49,749 bases of DNA from Cnuella takakiae. Its GTDB lineage: Bacteria; Bacteroidota; Bacteroidia; Chitinophagales; Chitinophagaceae. Shown piece after piece: positions 1 through 8,489 of the stretch. The stretch lies in contig NZ_MTFE01000010.1 in NCBI RefSeq assembly GCF_001953305.1, positions 1,409,136 through 1,458,884 of the forward strand, read 5' to 3'. The notes beneath the pieces were generated by a model. The model saw only the letters and a list, made by a program, of their open reading frames with translations. It was not told where the DNA came from and made no database searches. The position numbers and the translations under genes are program-made. Positions within the stretch are counted from its first letter, which is position 1; the number at the start of each line of letters is the position of its first letter.

Positions 1-36
1 TAGGAAAGGTACAGTATAACTCCGGTCCGCAGTGTC

Positions 37-121
37 TGTCATGCCGAACTTGTTTCGGCATCCCCTTGTTTTTACGGGTACTCCGGAGAAAGCTGGAGAT
101 GCTGCGACGTCAGCATGACAG
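37..121. repeat. Dispersed inverted-repeat element, copy A
   Basis: The left arm begins TGTCATGCCGAACTTG and continues with TTTCGGCATCCCC. The right arm ends with a diverged complement, GATGCTG...CAGCATGACA. The same core recurs at 25753-25840, 38937-38990 and 40024-40111, always between genes, so this is a dispersed REP-like family. Copy A is diverged on its right arm. No gene is recognisable in positions 1-428; the rest of that stretch holds only this element, the hairpin at 323-368 and a trace of an AGCTTGCAG-type repeat near 400-425. Confidence 0.75.
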
Positions 122-322
122 TGGCTAAGGGTGCTGTCATCCCGTTCTCCGCCACGGAACGTTATCTCCTCTACAGGCAGGTGCTTCGAAAATGGCAGTA
201 GCTGCCAACATACGCCTGTTCTTGGGTTTTGTTATCCCGAACGGCCTCGGCGTACTGCCTCACAGCGCTGGCTACTTAAAAGATCTACTGCCATCATCAT
301 GCTTGCCTCCTTTGCTTTTATG

Positions 323-368
323 ATAAAGAAGAAAGGGAACTATACCTGCAGTTCCCTTTCTTCTTTAT
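323..368. terminator. Bidirectional hairpin terminator downstream of the histidine kinase
   Basis: A perfect stem of about 19 bp (ATAAAGAAGAAAGGGAACT paired with its complement) encloses an 8-nt loop, ATACCTGC. The arm ends in pyrimidine-rich sequence on either strand. It lies about 60 bp beyond the stop of the minus-strand kinase and would end that transcript. Confidence 0.75.
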
Positions 369-428
369 GTACTTACACTGGCGTAGGGCTATAACCACAT
401 GCGGCTTGAAGCTCAAAACTTGCAGCTC

Positions 429-1361
429 CTAAGCATACTGCTCCAGCATTCTTTCCATGTCCTCTTTGCTGGCAGGTTTCGACAGGTAATCGTTGAAGCC
501 TGCGGAAAGGTATTTTTCCTTTACACCCTTAATAGCATGCGCGGTAAGGGCCACAATGGGTGTGGGTAGCAGTCCTTGTTCCACTTCCAGGTCGCGGATG
601 GCACGGGTCGCAATATCGCCGTCCATTTCCGGCATCTGTATATCCATCAGCACAAAATGCGGTTTATCGCGGCGGAACTTTTCAACAGCTTCTACGCCGT
701 TGCGGGCAACGATGATTTCGCTGTTGGCAAATACCCGCTCCACCATGATGCGGGTGTAGAGCAGGTTGGTGGCATTGTCTTCTGCAATCAGGATCTTTTT
801 CCGGCTGCCTTCCACCTGTTGAGCGGGTGCTGCTGCGGGCAATGCCAAAGGGTGGGAAACCTCTGCCGGTGGTGCCGGCAGCAGGTTGTTGAGTGCCTCG
901 AAAAGTGCCGTTGGTGTAAGCGGCTTGGCAAGCGTGGCTGCCTGCAGCAGCTGCACGTTACTGTTATCCATAGTTGTGTTTGCTGCATCGCACAAAAGCA
1001 GCACGGCTATGGCTTCGGGCCCTTTTTTCATTTCGTTGCGCACCAGTTCCAGTAGTTGGTGTCCTTTGATCACCGGCATTTGCTCATCAATGATGGCCAG
1101 GTCAAAATCGGGGGTAGTAGCCAAAAAGGTCATGGCTTCGGTAGCACTTTTTGCCTGCACCACTGCCAGCCCTTTATGGCGCAGCCAGCCGCTGATGGTT
1201 TGGCGCAACCCTTCATGATCGTCCACCACCAGTACCTTCTTCAGCCTGGGGTGGGTACGGGTGTCAAATGCAGGCGCCTCAGTGCAGGGCAGCTCCAGGC
1301 TGAAACGAAAAGTGCTGCCAGCGCCCAGGGTGCTATCCAACTCCAGGTTGCTGCCCATCAT
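429..1361 (-). CDS. C-terminal fragment of hybrid histidine kinase (two receiver domains)
   Basis: 310 residues from the first ATG after the amber codon; the Met is internal to the ATPase domain. Residues 1-25 ('GSNLELDSTLGAGSTFRFSLELP') are the end of the HATPase. The first receiver (about 42-160) has 'VVDDHEG' and a phospho-acceptor Asp in 'AIIDEQMP'. The second receiver (about 190-310) has 'IAEDNATN', the acceptor Asp in 'LMDIQMPEMDG' and the Lys of 'YLSKPAS'. If translated alone it would be a double receiver protein with no kinase. It most likely represents the 3' half of the broken gene rather than an independent gene, since there is no spacing for a promoter or ribosome site. Confidence 0.65.
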   Translation of the reverse strand: MMGSNLELDSTLGAGSTFRFSLELPCTEAPAFDTRTHPRLKKVLVVDDHEGLRQTISGWLRHKGLAVVQAKSATEAMTFLATTPDFDLAIIDEQMPVIKGHQLLELVRNEMKKGPEAIAVLLLCDAANTTMDNSNVQLLQAATLAKPLTPTALFEALNNLLPAPPAEVSHPLALPAAAPAQQVEGSRKKILIAEDNATNLLYTRIMVERVFANSEIIVARNGVEAVEKFRRDKPHFVLMDIQMPEMDGDIATRAIRDLEVEQGLLPTPIVALTAHAIKGVKEKYLSAGFNDYLSKPASKEDMERMLEQYA

Positions 1362-1433
1362 CTGCAGCAGGCTGGAGCTAATGGCCAGTCCCAGCCCGGT
1401 GCCGCCATACTTGCGGGTAGTGGAAATATCGGC

Positions 1434-2975
1434 CTATGCAAATGCCTGGAAAATATGTTTGCGGTTGGCTTCGGCAATGCCGATGCCGGTATCGGAAACG
1501 GAAAAGTTCAGCCGGGCTATGCCCGGTTCGGTGCCTGGCAGGTAGGCGATGCGGAAAACGATGGTTCCTGCTTCCGTAAATTTTACGGCATTGCTGAGCA
1601 GGTTGGCCAGCACCTGCTGCAGGCGCATACCATCCAGCAGGTAGTGGCGGGGCATGGCGGGATTTATATCCAGCAGCAGCTCCACGGGTTTGTTGCGCAG
1701 GGTATGTTTTACCAGGCTGCAGGTATTTTCGGCCAGCTCCACCAGGTCGGTACGGTCCATATCCAGTTCCATCTTGCCCGCCTCTATTTTACTGAAGTCG
1801 AGGATATGGTTGATGAGTTCCAGCAGCGACTGTACCGAGTTGCGCACCTTGTCGATATACTGTTTTTGCATTTCGTTGAGGCCGGTTTCCATCAACAGGT
1901 CGGTAAAGCCCACCACGCCGTTGAGGGGCGTGCGTATTTCATGGCTCATATTGGCCAGGAAATCCGATTTGTGGCGGTTGGCATTGGTGGCCTCGGCTGC
2001 CAGCAGGGTAGCCTGCTCCGTTGCTGCACGCAGGTGCTGGGTTTGCTCGTTGCGCATGATCACCGAGCCAAGGTTGTGACCCAGGATGGCCAGCAGGTGC
2101 CGCTTGCTGCGGTCCCACACCACACGGGTGTGCACCGCATCAAAGCCAATAAACCCGTACAGTTTGCCTTCGGCCATAACAGGCAATGCCAGTAATGATT
2201 GCACGCCCTGTGGTTCCAGTATGTCCCGCTCGGCCTGCCAGCTGGGGGGCAGTTCGCCTACGTTGGGAATATAAACTTCTTCGTTGGCCTCCAGTTTTTT
2301 CATCCATTCTGGAAAGATCTCGCAGGGTATACCCTGGAGGTTGTCTTTTTCTGCCGACACCCCGTCGGCACACCATTCGTGGGTATTGCTCATAATGGTA
2401 CCCGATTCGGAAAGGGCAAAATAGTAGGCGCGGTCAACCCCGGCAAAGGACCCGATCTGTGCCAGCACCGATTCCAAGGCGACATCAAATCCCTGCTCGC
2501 TGCTTTGAATGAGGGTGCTGGTGGCATCTGCCAGCAGGGTATCGAAGGCGGCATGGAAACGCAGGGCCGCCTCGTTGCGGCGTTCCTCCGAAATATCGAT
2601 GATGGAAAGCAGGTAAAAAGGTTTGCCTGCGGCATTTTCGTAGCTCACCAGGCCTCGGTACCAGGTATTGTTATCCCTGGTGCGGCTAAATTCAAGGGCT
2701 ATCTCTTCCCCGCTTTGGCGGGCCTGCTCAAAACAGGCTTTTGTTTGCCGGGCCAGTTCGGCATCCTGTACTTCATCGATGGTTTTACCCAGGTAAGTCC
2801 GTTTAAGCTCCTGCTGCAGGTTGGCGTTGTGGGCAAATACCTGCTGGTGCAGCAAGTCTTCGTTTAGCAGAAATACGGTTTTGCGTGCATGACGAACCAA
2901 CCTGGAAAATGCCGGCTCAAAAGGAATGGCGCTCATAAGATGCGGATGTCTGTTGTAAAATACATTGGGTTTCAA
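1434..2975 (-). CDS. N-terminal fragment of hybrid histidine kinase (PAS-GAF-HisKA-partial HATPase)
   Basis: 513 residues. A PAS-like region spans about residues 20-130 and ends in 'YLLSIIDISEERR'. A GAF domain spans about 140-310. HisKA spans about 337-402, with the phospho-accepting His345 in 'MSHEIRTPLNG'. The HATPase N box is at about 455-465 ('NLLSNAVKFT') and the G1 box 'DTGIGI' at about 495-500. The frame stops just after 'IFQAFA', so the G2 box ('GGTGLGL') is lost from this fragment and ATP binding should be impaired. A start at the Met at 2936 ('MSAIPFEP') is about as likely as 2975. No membrane segments are seen, so sensing would be cytoplasmic and by the PAS or GAF domains; the ligand is unknown. 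Confidence 0.75.
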   Translation of the reverse strand: MKPNVFYNRHPHLMSAIPFEPAFSRLVRHARKTVFLLNEDLLHQQVFAHNANLQQELKRTYLGKTIDEVQDAELARQTKACFEQARQSGEEIALEFSRTRDNNTWYRGLVSYENAAGKPFYLLSIIDISEERRNEAALRFHAAFDTLLADATSTLIQSSEQGFDVALESVLAQIGSFAGVDRAYYFALSESGTIMSNTHEWCADGVSAEKDNLQGIPCEIFPEWMKKLEANEEVYIPNVGELPPSWQAERDILEPQGVQSLLALPVMAEGKLYGFIGFDAVHTRVVWDRSKRHLLAILGHNLGSVIMRNEQTQHLRAATEQATLLAAEATNANRHKSDFLANMSHEIRTPLNGVVGFTDLLMETGLNEMQKQYIDKVRNSVQSLLELINHILDFSKIEAGKMELDMDRTDLVELAENTCSLVKHTLRNKPVELLLDINPAMPRHYLLDGMRLQQVLANLLSNAVKFTEAGTIVFRIAYLPGTEPGIARLNFSVSDTGIGIAEANRKHIFQAFA

Positions 2976-3138
2976 ATGGCCGGTACTACCTGGCTAATGG
3001 AACGGCGGCACAGCCATTGTTCTTAGGTGCGGGCCACTGGCCCATTCAGTATCCCAGCTTTGAAACGGAACAGGTGCAAAGTTGAGCCGAAAACACATAC
3101 CATGTTCTGGCCTTTAACGACCCGGGTGCCGCTGGCAA

Positions 3139-3170
3139 CAAAAAGTGCCAGCTTCTGTAAGCCGGCACTT
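3139..3170 (-). terminator. Hairpin terminator after the small minus-strand gene
   Basis: Arms AAGTGCCAGCTT and AAGCCGGCACTT (one mismatch) surround the loop CTGT. On the minus strand the hairpin is followed by TTTTTG. It lies about 36 bp past the stop codon at 3206. Confidence 0.65.
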
Positions 3171-3205
3171 GAAACAGGTACCTAAATGTTTGCATAGCCT
3201 GGAGT

Positions 3206-3454
3206 TTACTCCAGCAACCCGTTGATGGGTATCTGGTCGAGGTAAGGTTGTAAAAACCGCATGTCGGTAAAGGCCTTGTACTCGCACACTTTTTTGCTTT
3301 GCTGGTCGCACAGCAGTTCTACATAGAATTGATCCAATTGAAAGAGGAAGCGGATTTGTTCCGGCGCTTTTTGCTTGGCTACCAGGATGCCCTGGTGCAG
3401 CACTGCTTTGTTCTTGTCGTTTTCCTCCAGCACGATGAATTCGGACAGTTTCAT
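3206..3454 (-). CDS. Small unknown protein, 82 aa
   Basis: The start is placed at the ATG at 3454 ('MKLSEFIVLEEND') because the longer frame, open to 3562, has an unconvincing N-terminus. The product is soluble, mixed charged/hydrophobic, and has no signal peptide or membrane segment. It reads like the small proteins in Bacteroidota that carry a beta-rich fold ('IRFLFQLDQFYVELLCD'). A similar-sized unknown is at 19489-19713. It is flanked by a terminator and lies alone between the kinase and the oxidoreductase. I do not recognise the family. Confidence 0.55.
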   Translation of the reverse strand: MKLSEFIVLEENDKNKAVLHQGILVAKQKAPEQIRFLFQLDQFYVELLCDQQSKKVCEYKAFTDMRFLQPYLDQIPINGLLE

Positions 3455-3711
3455 AACGGATGCATTTGAGGTGATACCCTTGCGGGCAATAGGGCTTAAA
3501 TGAACCGGTGATGCAGGCGGACTGAAATAGCTACGTAAAATTTTGAATCCCGGACTGCACAAGGTTGCGTGAGGCTGTTATTTTATAGGGCTTCCATTTG
3601 GAGCAACCGGGCTTGAGGCTGATGCGATGTGAACCGTTGGGCGGTTTGTTTGAAGATAAGCAATTGCTGTTACACCAACAACAGCTAAGCGCGAACATTG
3701 TTCTGGAAAAA

Positions 3712-3737
3712 AGAAAAACCCCGGCAGTACCGGGGTT
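3712..3737 (-). terminator. Rho-independent terminator of the Tat-exported oxidoreductase
   Basis: On the minus strand the stem ACCCCGG / CCGGGGT around a 5-nt loop is followed by TTTTTCTTTTTT. It begins a few bases after the TGA at 3744-3742. Confidence 0.85.
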
Positions 3738-3741
3738 TGTA

Positions 3742-5058
3742 TCAGGCGTCTTTAGGTGGCGGTGTGCCCCGGAAGGCATCGGGCTTCTGGGGTGTTTTGA
3801 GGGTAATGGGTTTGCCTTCCCTTGCCGATTGATAGATGGCTTCCATGATGCGGTGGTCCTGCAGGCCTTCGGCGCCGGGAGTATAAGGTTCCTTGTTGTG
3901 CAATACGCACCAGGCCATGTGGTCCATTTCCAGTGCAAACTGGTTTTGCTCCGGTATTTCGGGCGCCTGCTTCCAGTCGTACTGCTCCTTGGCCTGAGAC
4001 ATTTCCAATTGCAAACCATGGTAAGCAAAGGCGGGGTCCAGTCCAAACCAGGCGCCGTTATCGGCCAGGCAGCGGTACCTGCGCGACTGGTGTACGCTGT
4101 AGCTGGTTGCCGCATTTACCAGGATGCCACTGGGAAAGCGCATCTGCCAGAGCACCGATTCCTCTACCTGCCGGAACCGTTCGTCGCCGGGGGTATTGTA
4201 CACCGATCCCATCACCCATTCGGGTTCTTCGCCGGTGAGGTAGCGGGCGGTGTTGAGGCAGTAAATACCGATATCGGGCAGTGCGCCACCGCCGGCCAGC
4301 TTTTTATCCAGCCGCCACTGCCCGTTGTTGGCAATATTCTGTGCGTTGAACATTTCCATTACCCGCACCTTGCCATGGGTTTTGTTGCGTACCAGTTCTT
4401 TGACAAAAGCGTTTTTGGGCTCATACTGTATGCGGTAGGCGATCATCAGCTTCCTGCCCGCTTTTTCGCAGGCATCGATCATCCGCTGGGCTTCGGCCGA
4501 TGTGTTGGCCATGGGTTTTTCGCACAGTACATGTTTGCCCGCCTGCGCCGAGCGAACGGTGAACTCTTCGTGCATGCTGTTGGGCAATACGATATATACT
4601 ACCTGTACTTCGGGGTTGTTGCGGATGGTATCGAAGTTCTGGTAGCTGTACACACTGGTGGATTTGATGCCATATTGCGCAGCCACCTGTTTGGCCTTTG
4701 CGGCATCGCCGCTCACCAGGGCTACCGGCTTGGCATATTTGCACTGGCCAAAAGCAGGCAGCAGCTCTTCAAGGGTCAGATGTCCGAGGCCTACCAGGGC
4801 AAAGCCGATCCGCTTGGCCGGGTCGAGGGGAGCCGGCACTTTTGCCGGAGCCCTTTCCGATGGATGATCGAGCGGGTAAAGCTTAACCGGGATGGTATCG
4901 GTAAGCGGCTGGCCGGCTCCCTGTGCGGCTGCACTGTTGCCGGGCAGTTGACTCAGCCCGGCAGCGGCCAAAAAACCCATACCGGCATCGGCCAGGAACT
5001 GCCGGCGGTTGCGTGCAGCGGGCTGCAGCAGGGATTGGAAAATGGAGGTGTTTTTCAT
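3742..5058 (-). CDS. Tat-exported Gfo/Idh/MocA family oxidoreductase (glucose-fructose-oxidoreductase-like)
   Basis: 438 residues. The N-terminus carries a twin-arginine signal ('RNRRQFLADAG', Arg18-Arg19, then a hydrophobic stretch to about 45), so the enzyme should fold with NAD(P) in the cytoplasm and act in the periplasm. The Rossmann motif 'VGLGHLTLEELLP' is at about 89-101. The family signature 'CEKPM' is at about 178-182, with the catalytic Lys. The C-terminal sheet domain has 'GGGALPDIGIYCLNTARYL'. Exported members with tightly held cofactor include glucose-fructose oxidoreductase, and 'YRIQYEP' also resembles that branch. The likely role is oxidation or reduction of a sugar or glycoside; the substrate is unknown. 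It is followed by a terminator, and its upstream neighbour on the same strand is a PQQ-type sugar dehydrogenase 160 bp away. Confidence 0.85.
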   Translation of the reverse strand: MKNTSIFQSLLQPAARNRRQFLADAGMGFLAAAGLSQLPGNSAAAQGAGQPLTDTIPVKLYPLDHPSERAPAKVPAPLDPAKRIGFALVGLGHLTLEELLPAFGQCKYAKPVALVSGDAAKAKQVAAQYGIKSTSVYSYQNFDTIRNNPEVQVVYIVLPNSMHEEFTVRSAQAGKHVLCEKPMANTSAEAQRMIDACEKAGRKLMIAYRIQYEPKNAFVKELVRNKTHGKVRVMEMFNAQNIANNGQWRLDKKLAGGGALPDIGIYCLNTARYLTGEEPEWVMGSVYNTPGDERFRQVEESVLWQMRFPSGILVNAATSYSVHQSRRYRCLADNGAWFGLDPAFAYHGLQLEMSQAKEQYDWKQAPEIPEQNQFALEMDHMAWCVLHNKEPYTPGAEGLQDHRIMEAIYQSAREGKPITLKTPQKPDAFRGTPPPKDA

Positions 5059-5109
5059 TTTTACGTATGTAGGTGAGGGAGAAAAATACAGTAGTTGGTA
5101 GGTGGGGTA

Positions 5110-5165
5110 AGTGGAGGATGATGATGAACAACGGACGATGGACGATAGACGATGGACGATGTTAG
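5110..5165. repeat. Tandem GGACGATG-type short repeats
   Basis: Degenerate units such as ACGGACGATGGACGAT follow one another upstream of the oxidoreductase start. The same low-complexity family forms the much larger block at 8186-8440 before the LacI gene. Confidence 0.6.
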
Positions 5166-5178
5166 ATGCAGGTATATA

Positions 5179-5215
5179 GATGTGTAGAAGTGCCGCAAGG
5201 CACCTCTACACATCT
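5179..5215. repeat. Palindromic element directly after the dehydrogenase stop codon
   Basis: Arms of 17 nt (AGATGTGTAGAAGTGCC and its near-complement, one mismatch) flank a GCAA tetraloop. No T-tract follows on the minus strand, so it may be a transcript-stabilising or REP-type palindrome rather than a classical terminator. Confidence 0.65.
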
Positions 5216-5217
5216 GA

Positions 5218-6549
5218 TTATTTGCCCTGCGGTTTTACCAGCCAGATGGTGTTAGCGGCATCGTCGGCAACCAGCATGTTGCCCTGTTGGGTAAAGGCAA
5301 TGCCTACCGGGCGGCCATATACTTTTTCATCCTCGCCGGTAACAAACCCGGAAAGGAAATCTTCGGGATTGCCGGAGGGTTTGCCGCCGGCAAAAGGCAC
5401 AAATACCACTTTGTAGCCGGAAAACTGGGAGCGGTTCCAGGAGCCATGCTGGCCGATAAAAGCGCCGCCTTTGTATTTACCGGGCAGGCTGCCTTTCTGG
5501 TCGAAGGCCAGCCCCAGCGATGCGGTATGGGCACCCAGCGGTACATCGGGTACAATGGTTTGTTTTACCAGTTCGGGTTTTTGCTGGTCCTTCATGCGGG
5601 GATCTTCGTTTTGCCCGAAGTAGGCATAGGGCCAGCCGTAAAATCCACCAGCCCGCACACTGGTGAGGTAATCAGGCACGAGGTCGTCGCCAAGCCCGTC
5701 GCGTTCATTTACTGCCGTCCACAGGGTGGAGGTGCCGGGTGCCCAATCCATGCCTACGGGGTTGCGCAGGCCTGCGCCATATATTTTTTCGCCGCTGCCA
5801 TCGGGGTTGATTTCCAGGATGGCGGCCCGGCGCACTTCGTGTTCCATGCCGTTCTCGCCCACATTGCTGCCCGAGCCAACGGCTACATAGATCTTGGAGC
5901 CGTCTTTCGCCGCCAGCAGGTTGCGCGTCCAGTGGTTATTGTATCCACCGGCGGGCAGTTCCAGGATTTTTTTGCCCGCGGCCTTGATGCTGGTTTGCCC
6001 TGCCGTATAGGGAAACTGCAGGATACCATCGGTATTGGCTACATAAAACTGGTTGTTGAGTACCAGCATGCCCAGGGGCTGGTTGAGGCCTTCCAGGAAA
6101 GTAGTGCGCAGTTCGTAACGGCCATCGCCATCCGCATCGCGGAAGAGGGTAATGCGGTTGGCACTATTGCCCAGGTTCTGCGATTTGGCCTTTCCGCTCA
6201 CCACAGCCTTTGCCTTGTCTTTGATATTGGGTTCGGTATTGGCTTCGGCTACCAGTATATCGCCGTTGGGTGTCGCGTACATCCACCGAGGGTTGTTGAG
6301 GCTATCAGCAAATTTGGAAACCGTAAATCCTGCCGGCGCCTGTGGTGTGCGGCCTTCGGGCCAGCCAATAACATTGCTGAACTTGGTACTGCTTTCGGTA
6401 GCAAAAGGTGCGGGAAGATTTACCTGTTGTACTGCGGTCTTGGCTGAAGCAGTATCGCCGGCATGTTCGGCTTTTTGCTGCTGGCTGTCGTTGCCGCAAC
6501 TGCAAAGAAGCAGGATTGTAAAGCCTGCCGTAAGGGTAAAAGCGTGCAT
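5218..6549 (-). CDS. PQQ-type sorbosone/glucose dehydrogenase lipoprotein
   Basis: 443 residues. The signal ends in a lipobox ('LLLCSCGN'), so the protein is an exported lipoprotein. After a Thr/Ala/Gln-rich linker, a six-bladed propeller of the soluble glucose/sorbosone dehydrogenase family runs from about residue 65 to the end. Family markers are 'NNPRWMYATPNGDILVAE', 'NNHWTRNLLAAKDG' (the His corresponds to the catalytic base region of soluble glucose dehydrogenase), 'GLRNPVGMDWAPG' and 'GRPVGIAFTQQGNMLVADD'. These enzymes oxidise aldoses or related sugars with PQQ, passing electrons to respiratory carriers. PQQ use is inferred from the family; no PQQ synthesis genes are in the window. The substrate is unknown. 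Confidence 0.85.
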   Translation of the reverse strand: MHAFTLTAGFTILLLCSCGNDSQQQKAEHAGDTASAKTAVQQVNLPAPFATESSTKFSNVIGWPEGRTPQAPAGFTVSKFADSLNNPRWMYATPNGDILVAEANTEPNIKDKAKAVVSGKAKSQNLGNSANRITLFRDADGDGRYELRTTFLEGLNQPLGMLVLNNQFYVANTDGILQFPYTAGQTSIKAAGKKILELPAGGYNNHWTRNLLAAKDGSKIYVAVGSGSNVGENGMEHEVRRAAILEINPDGSGEKIYGAGLRNPVGMDWAPGTSTLWTAVNERDGLGDDLVPDYLTSVRAGGFYGWPYAYFGQNEDPRMKDQQKPELVKQTIVPDVPLGAHTASLGLAFDQKGSLPGKYKGGAFIGQHGSWNRSQFSGYKVVFVPFAGGKPSGNPEDFLSGFVTGEDEKVYGRPVGIAFTQQGNMLVADDAANTIWLVKPQGK

Positions 6550-7138
6550 CGGTTTAGGTTTAGATCATTTTGCTGTCAAAACCCATGCCCTTTGGGGATC
6601 GTTGTTGGGTATAGCAATCGGTTATGGTAAGTCGCTTAAAAACAACAGACAAAGAATCGCAGGCAACTATTGGTATTGTACCGGCTTGCCGCAGCCTGCA
6701 GGCTATGGCTGGAATGTATAAAGACGGTCCTTGTAAAACCGGTAATTGCCCGTTCCTGTTCCCAAGCAGTTCCCACCTTGTCCCTACGCTGTCCCTAGTA
6801 TATCCTAAGTATATCCCCACCTTGTTCCCACTTTACCGAAAAAGTGGGCGGTTGTTCGGGAAGCAGGTGTAAGCAAAGCGTTTCTTTTTGCGTTTGAAAA
6901 ATGCTTTGGTAGCTTCCGGTTTGGGTGGCAGGAGAACAGATAAGGTGCAAAAGCAGGCCAGGCTTTTTATTCCGGTACTGTTCAGCGTAAAGCCTTTAGG
7001 GCTTTAACGGTTATCGATACAGGAGGTTAACGGAAGATGTTGTGTCTTTAGGCTGTTATCCGTTGTCCGTCCTCCGTAGTCTTGCCTGCACAAATGCACA
7101 TTATCCAATATCTTCCAGCCGCAAATAAAACGATACAC
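6550..7138. other. Intergenic region with GTCCC/GTTCCC repeat block
   Basis: Divergent intergenic region of about 590 bp with no convincing gene. Positions 6750-6845 hold repeated GTTCCC/GTCCCT words around an internal near-palindrome, CCTAGTATATCC / AAGTATATCC, and look like another dispersed low-complexity repeat. A TCCGTTGTCCGTCCTCCG run lies at about 7061-7078, another trace of the GGACGATG family. Confidence 0.5.
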
Positions 7139-8185
7139 ATGCAAGCCATTTCCACCGCTATCTGCTCTTTCGGTATGTCGGGCAGGGTATTCCACGCACC
7201 CTTCATCAGCCTGCACCCTGGCTTTCAGCTCCACAGTGTGTGGGAGCGCAGTAAAAAAGAAGCCGCCCAATTTTACCCCAGGGTAAAAAGTGCCGATACC
7301 CTGGAGGATTTACTCGCTGATGATGCCGTGGAACTGGTGATTGTCAATACCCCCAACTACACTCATTTCGAGTACGCCAAAAAAGCACTGGAAGCAGGCA
7401 AGCATGTAGTGGTAGAAAAACCTTTTACCACTACTACGGCCGAAGCCGATGAGCTGAATGCACTGGCAAAAGAAAAAGGCCTGGTGCTGGCCGTTTACCA
7501 CAATCGCCGCTGGGACAGTGACCTGCTCACGGTAAAACAGGTATTGCAGCAAGGCCTGTTGGGTGAGGTGGTGGAAGCATCCATTTCCTTCGACCGGTTC
7601 AAGGAAGAACTGAGTCCCAAGGTGCACAAAGAGCAGCCGCACCCCGGCACCGGTGTGTTGTACGACCTGGGTTCGCATCTCATTGACAGCGCACTGCTGC
7701 TTTTTGGTATGCCCGAAAAAGTATTTGCCGATATCCGCATTGTGCGGCCCATTTCACAGGTAGATGATTATTACGAGGTGCTGCTGTATTATCCCAATAA
7801 CCTGCGGGTGCGGCTGCATTCCAGCTACCTGGTGCGCGAGGCGGGCGCCGGTTTTATCCTGCATGGTGCCAAAGGTTCTTTCCTGAAGTCGCGGGCCGAT
7901 ATACAGGAAGCCGACCTGCTGGCGGGCAAAAAGCCCGAAGGCGCCGGATGGGGCCGCGAACCCGAAGGTGCACAGGCTTTACTCCATACCGAGAAAGACG
8001 GCATGGTAATCCGGGAAGAAATACCCATCCTGCAGGGTAACTACATGGGCTTTTTTGATGGCCTGCAGGCTGCCATCCGCAATGGTGCGCCTGCACCGGT
8101 ACCGGGTACAGAAGCTGCGCGGGTGATCCGCATCATTGAAGCGGCACACCAAAGCAGCCGCGAGGGCAGGGTCGTGGCGCTGTAG
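7139..8185 (+). CDS. Cytosolic Gfo/Idh/MocA family oxidoreductase (YdgJ-like)
   Basis: 348 residues from the ATG at 7139 ('MQAISTAICSFGMSGRVFHAPF'). The upstream in-frame ATG at 7082 adds non-conserved sequence and lies in the repeat-rich leader. The nucleotide-binding motif is 'GMSGRVFHAPF' at residues 12-22, typical of the YdgJ/MviM branch. 'VVEKPFTTT' near residue 98 holds the catalytic Lys. 'GTGVLYDLGSHLIDSALLLFG' near 180 is the conserved substrate-side segment. No signal peptide is visible, so it is a cytosolic NAD(P)-dependent sugar or inositol-type dehydrogenase of unknown substrate. The LacI regulator lies about 300 bp downstream on the same strand, with a large repeat block between. 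Confidence 0.85.
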   Translation: MQAISTAICSFGMSGRVFHAPFISLHPGFQLHSVWERSKKEAAQFYPRVKSADTLEDLLADDAVELVIVNTPNYTHFEYAKKALEAGKHVVVEKPFTTTTAEADELNALAKEKGLVLAVYHNRRWDSDLLTVKQVLQQGLLGEVVEASISFDRFKEELSPKVHKEQPHPGTGVLYDLGSHLIDSALLLFGMPEKVFADIRIVRPISQVDDYYEVLLYYPNNLRVRLHSSYLVREAGAGFILHGAKGSFLKSRADIQEADLLAGKKPEGAGWGREPEGAQALLHTEKDGMVIREEIPILQGNYMGFFDGLQAAIRNGAPAPVPGTEAARVIRIIEAAHQSSREGRVVAL

Positions 8186-8489
8186 GGTGGACCATGGAAG
8201 ATGGATCATGGACCATAGGTAGGGACGACGGACAATAGACCACAGACTACGGGTGAGAAAAAACAGACCACGGAAAACTGACGACGGACCACTAGTGAAC
8301 TTGGACTTTAAACTCTTGCTATTGCAGGTGCTTTGTATCCAGGCACTGTTCTTTGTCGTCCGTCGTCCGTGGTCCCTCCATGGTCCATGGTCCATTGTCC
8401 ATCGTCCATCGTCCATCGTCCATGGTCCATCCTCCATCCCTTCTTCCCTCCGGAAAATCTTACCTTGGTGCCACATCACCCCACCCTCC
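8186..8489. repeat. Long degenerate inverted repeat of GGACCATGG / CCATGGTCC units
   Basis: Positions 8189-8310 are rich in GGACCATGG, GACGACGG and GACCAC words. Positions 8352-8440 carry the complementary words (GTCCGTCGTCCGTGG, TCCATGGTCCATGG, CCATCGTCCATCG repeated three times). The two halves can form an imperfect long hairpin. The block translates as spurious WTMDDGRW-like repeats and is not coding. The LacI start codon lies in a last diverged unit (CTCCATGGACCATCGACC). Confidence 0.75.

Larger units (their letters stand above)
429..2975 (-). pseudogene. Hybrid sensor histidine kinase interrupted by one in-frame amber codon
   Basis: Two open frames, 1434-2975 and 429-1361, lie in the same reading frame on the minus strand. 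They are separated only by TAG at 1436-1434. Translated through that codon the product is an 848-codon hybrid kinase: PAS-like region, GAF, HisKA, HATPase_c, then two receiver domains. The stop falls in the conserved 'FAQADIS' segment of the ATPase, where a Gln (CAG) is expected, so a single C-to-T change explains it. No base is inserted or deleted. It may be a real recent nonsense mutation, an assembly error or a suppressed codon; the sequence alone cannot decide. The expected full-length protein would be a cytoplasmic sensor, since no membrane segment is visible. Confidence 0.8.

Noticed and set aside
1056-2195. A 379-codon plus-strand frame opposite the histidine kinase
   Set aside because: It is the reverse-complement shadow of conserved kinase domains and has no motif of its own.
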